A stretch of DNA of 5,956 bases. It comes from Chamaesiphon sp. GTDB lineage: Bacteria; Cyanobacteriota; Cyanobacteriia; Cyanobacteriales; Chamaesiphonaceae. The stretch spans positions 1 to 5,956 of the forward strand of contig JAJAZF010000355.1 of NCBI GenBank assembly GCA_026785875.1. Reading direction: 5' to 3'. The notes under the pieces were generated by a model. It worked only from the letters and a program-made list of their open reading frames with translations. It was not told the origin of the DNA and made no database searches. Positions 5,831-5,956 of the stretch are shown piece after piece (within the stretch, counting starts at the first letter, position 1; each line of letters opens with the position of its first letter). The position numbers and the translations under genes are program-made.

Positions 5831-5956
5831 TCATGTGTAGATAATCGTGGCAGGACTCATGGAGAGCTTCAAGGTTGTTGAGCTTCCAATTGTCGTGGTT
5901 GCCATCAATATGATGTAGATGTACTCTTTCTTCGCTAGTGAGTCTGTATCCGCATC
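5814..5956 (-). CDS. HNH endonuclease C-terminus, likely end of a group II intron-type reverse transcriptase (partial)
   Basis: The minus-strand frame entering at 5954 encodes 46 residues before a TGA at 5814-5816. It starts CGYRLTSEERVHLHHIDGNH and continues DNWKLNNLEALHESCHDYL, then HMSKARA. LHHIDGN, an Asn-Asn-Leu, and the final LH..CH are the HNH signature (His-His, Asn, His), and the leading Cys is likely half of a zinc-binding CxxC pair. From family knowledge, C-termini like this, including CHDY.HM, occur on cyanobacterial group II intron reverse transcriptase/maturases; a free-standing HNH nuclease is also possible. The gene continues beyond the window. The end overlaps the Uma2-tail frame by 17 bp, and no intron domain V follows. 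The last residues may come from foreign sequence after a rearrangement. Domain certain, parent protein uncertain. Confidence 0.7.
   Translation of the reverse strand, partial: CGYRLTSEERVHLHHIDGNHDNWKLNNLEALHESCHDYLHMSKARA

Noticed and set aside
5571..5840. Plus-strand frame encoding repeated SSCCLSV units
   Set aside because: It is the antisense of the 21-bp coiled-coil repeats, whose minus-strand reading gives a plausible protein with mainly synonymous variation.

Overview
The window looks like cyanobacterial chromosome. The octamer GCGATCGC (HIP1, over-represented in cyanobacterial genomes) occurs at 208-215, 399-406, 3972-3979 and 4885-4892. The second main gene is a carotenoid cis-trans isomerase of the cyanobacterial CrtH type, and the spacers hold heptamer tandem repeats and short interspersed palindromic sequences of the kind common in these genomes. 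The species cannot be named from the sequence alone.

Layout. 1-149: leader with short direct repeats and a small hairpin, without a clear ribosome binding site. 150-1565 (+): TldD-type metalloprotease with the full zinc site. 1566-1879: 314-bp spacer holding heptamer repeats around a 24-bp interspersed element, then palindromes, then a compact series of hairpins (1677-1841) with a loop-loop complementarity that looks like a structured RNA on the + strand. 1880-3436 (+): crtH. 3437-3797: repeat-rich spacer with nine heptamers, an inverted copy of the same 24-bp element, and a second, diverged copy interrupted by 42 bp. 3798-4355 (+): small exported protein made of four TPR units. 4398-5567 (-): BCS1-like AAA ATPase with an N-terminal membrane segment, convergent with the TPR gene. 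5564-5830 (-): C-terminal coiled-coil tail of a probable Uma2-family protein with five 21-bp repeats; its stop overlaps the ATPase start as ATGA. 5814-5956 (-): last 46 complete codons of an HNH endonuclease domain, probably the end of a group II intron-type reverse transcriptase, abutting the Uma2 tail.

The genes do not form one pathway. TldD (peptide processing) and CrtH (carotenoid synthesis) are housekeeping genes whose spacers have collected repeats. The right end looks accessory: an HNH remnant has replaced the front of a Uma2-like gene, while the remaining tail keeps its stop-start overlap with the ATPase. The most interesting items are the RNA-like structure upstream of crtH, the opposite orientations of the 24-bp element on the two sides of crtH, and the HNH/Uma2/AAA junction. 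No complete new defence or mobile system can be supported from this window.
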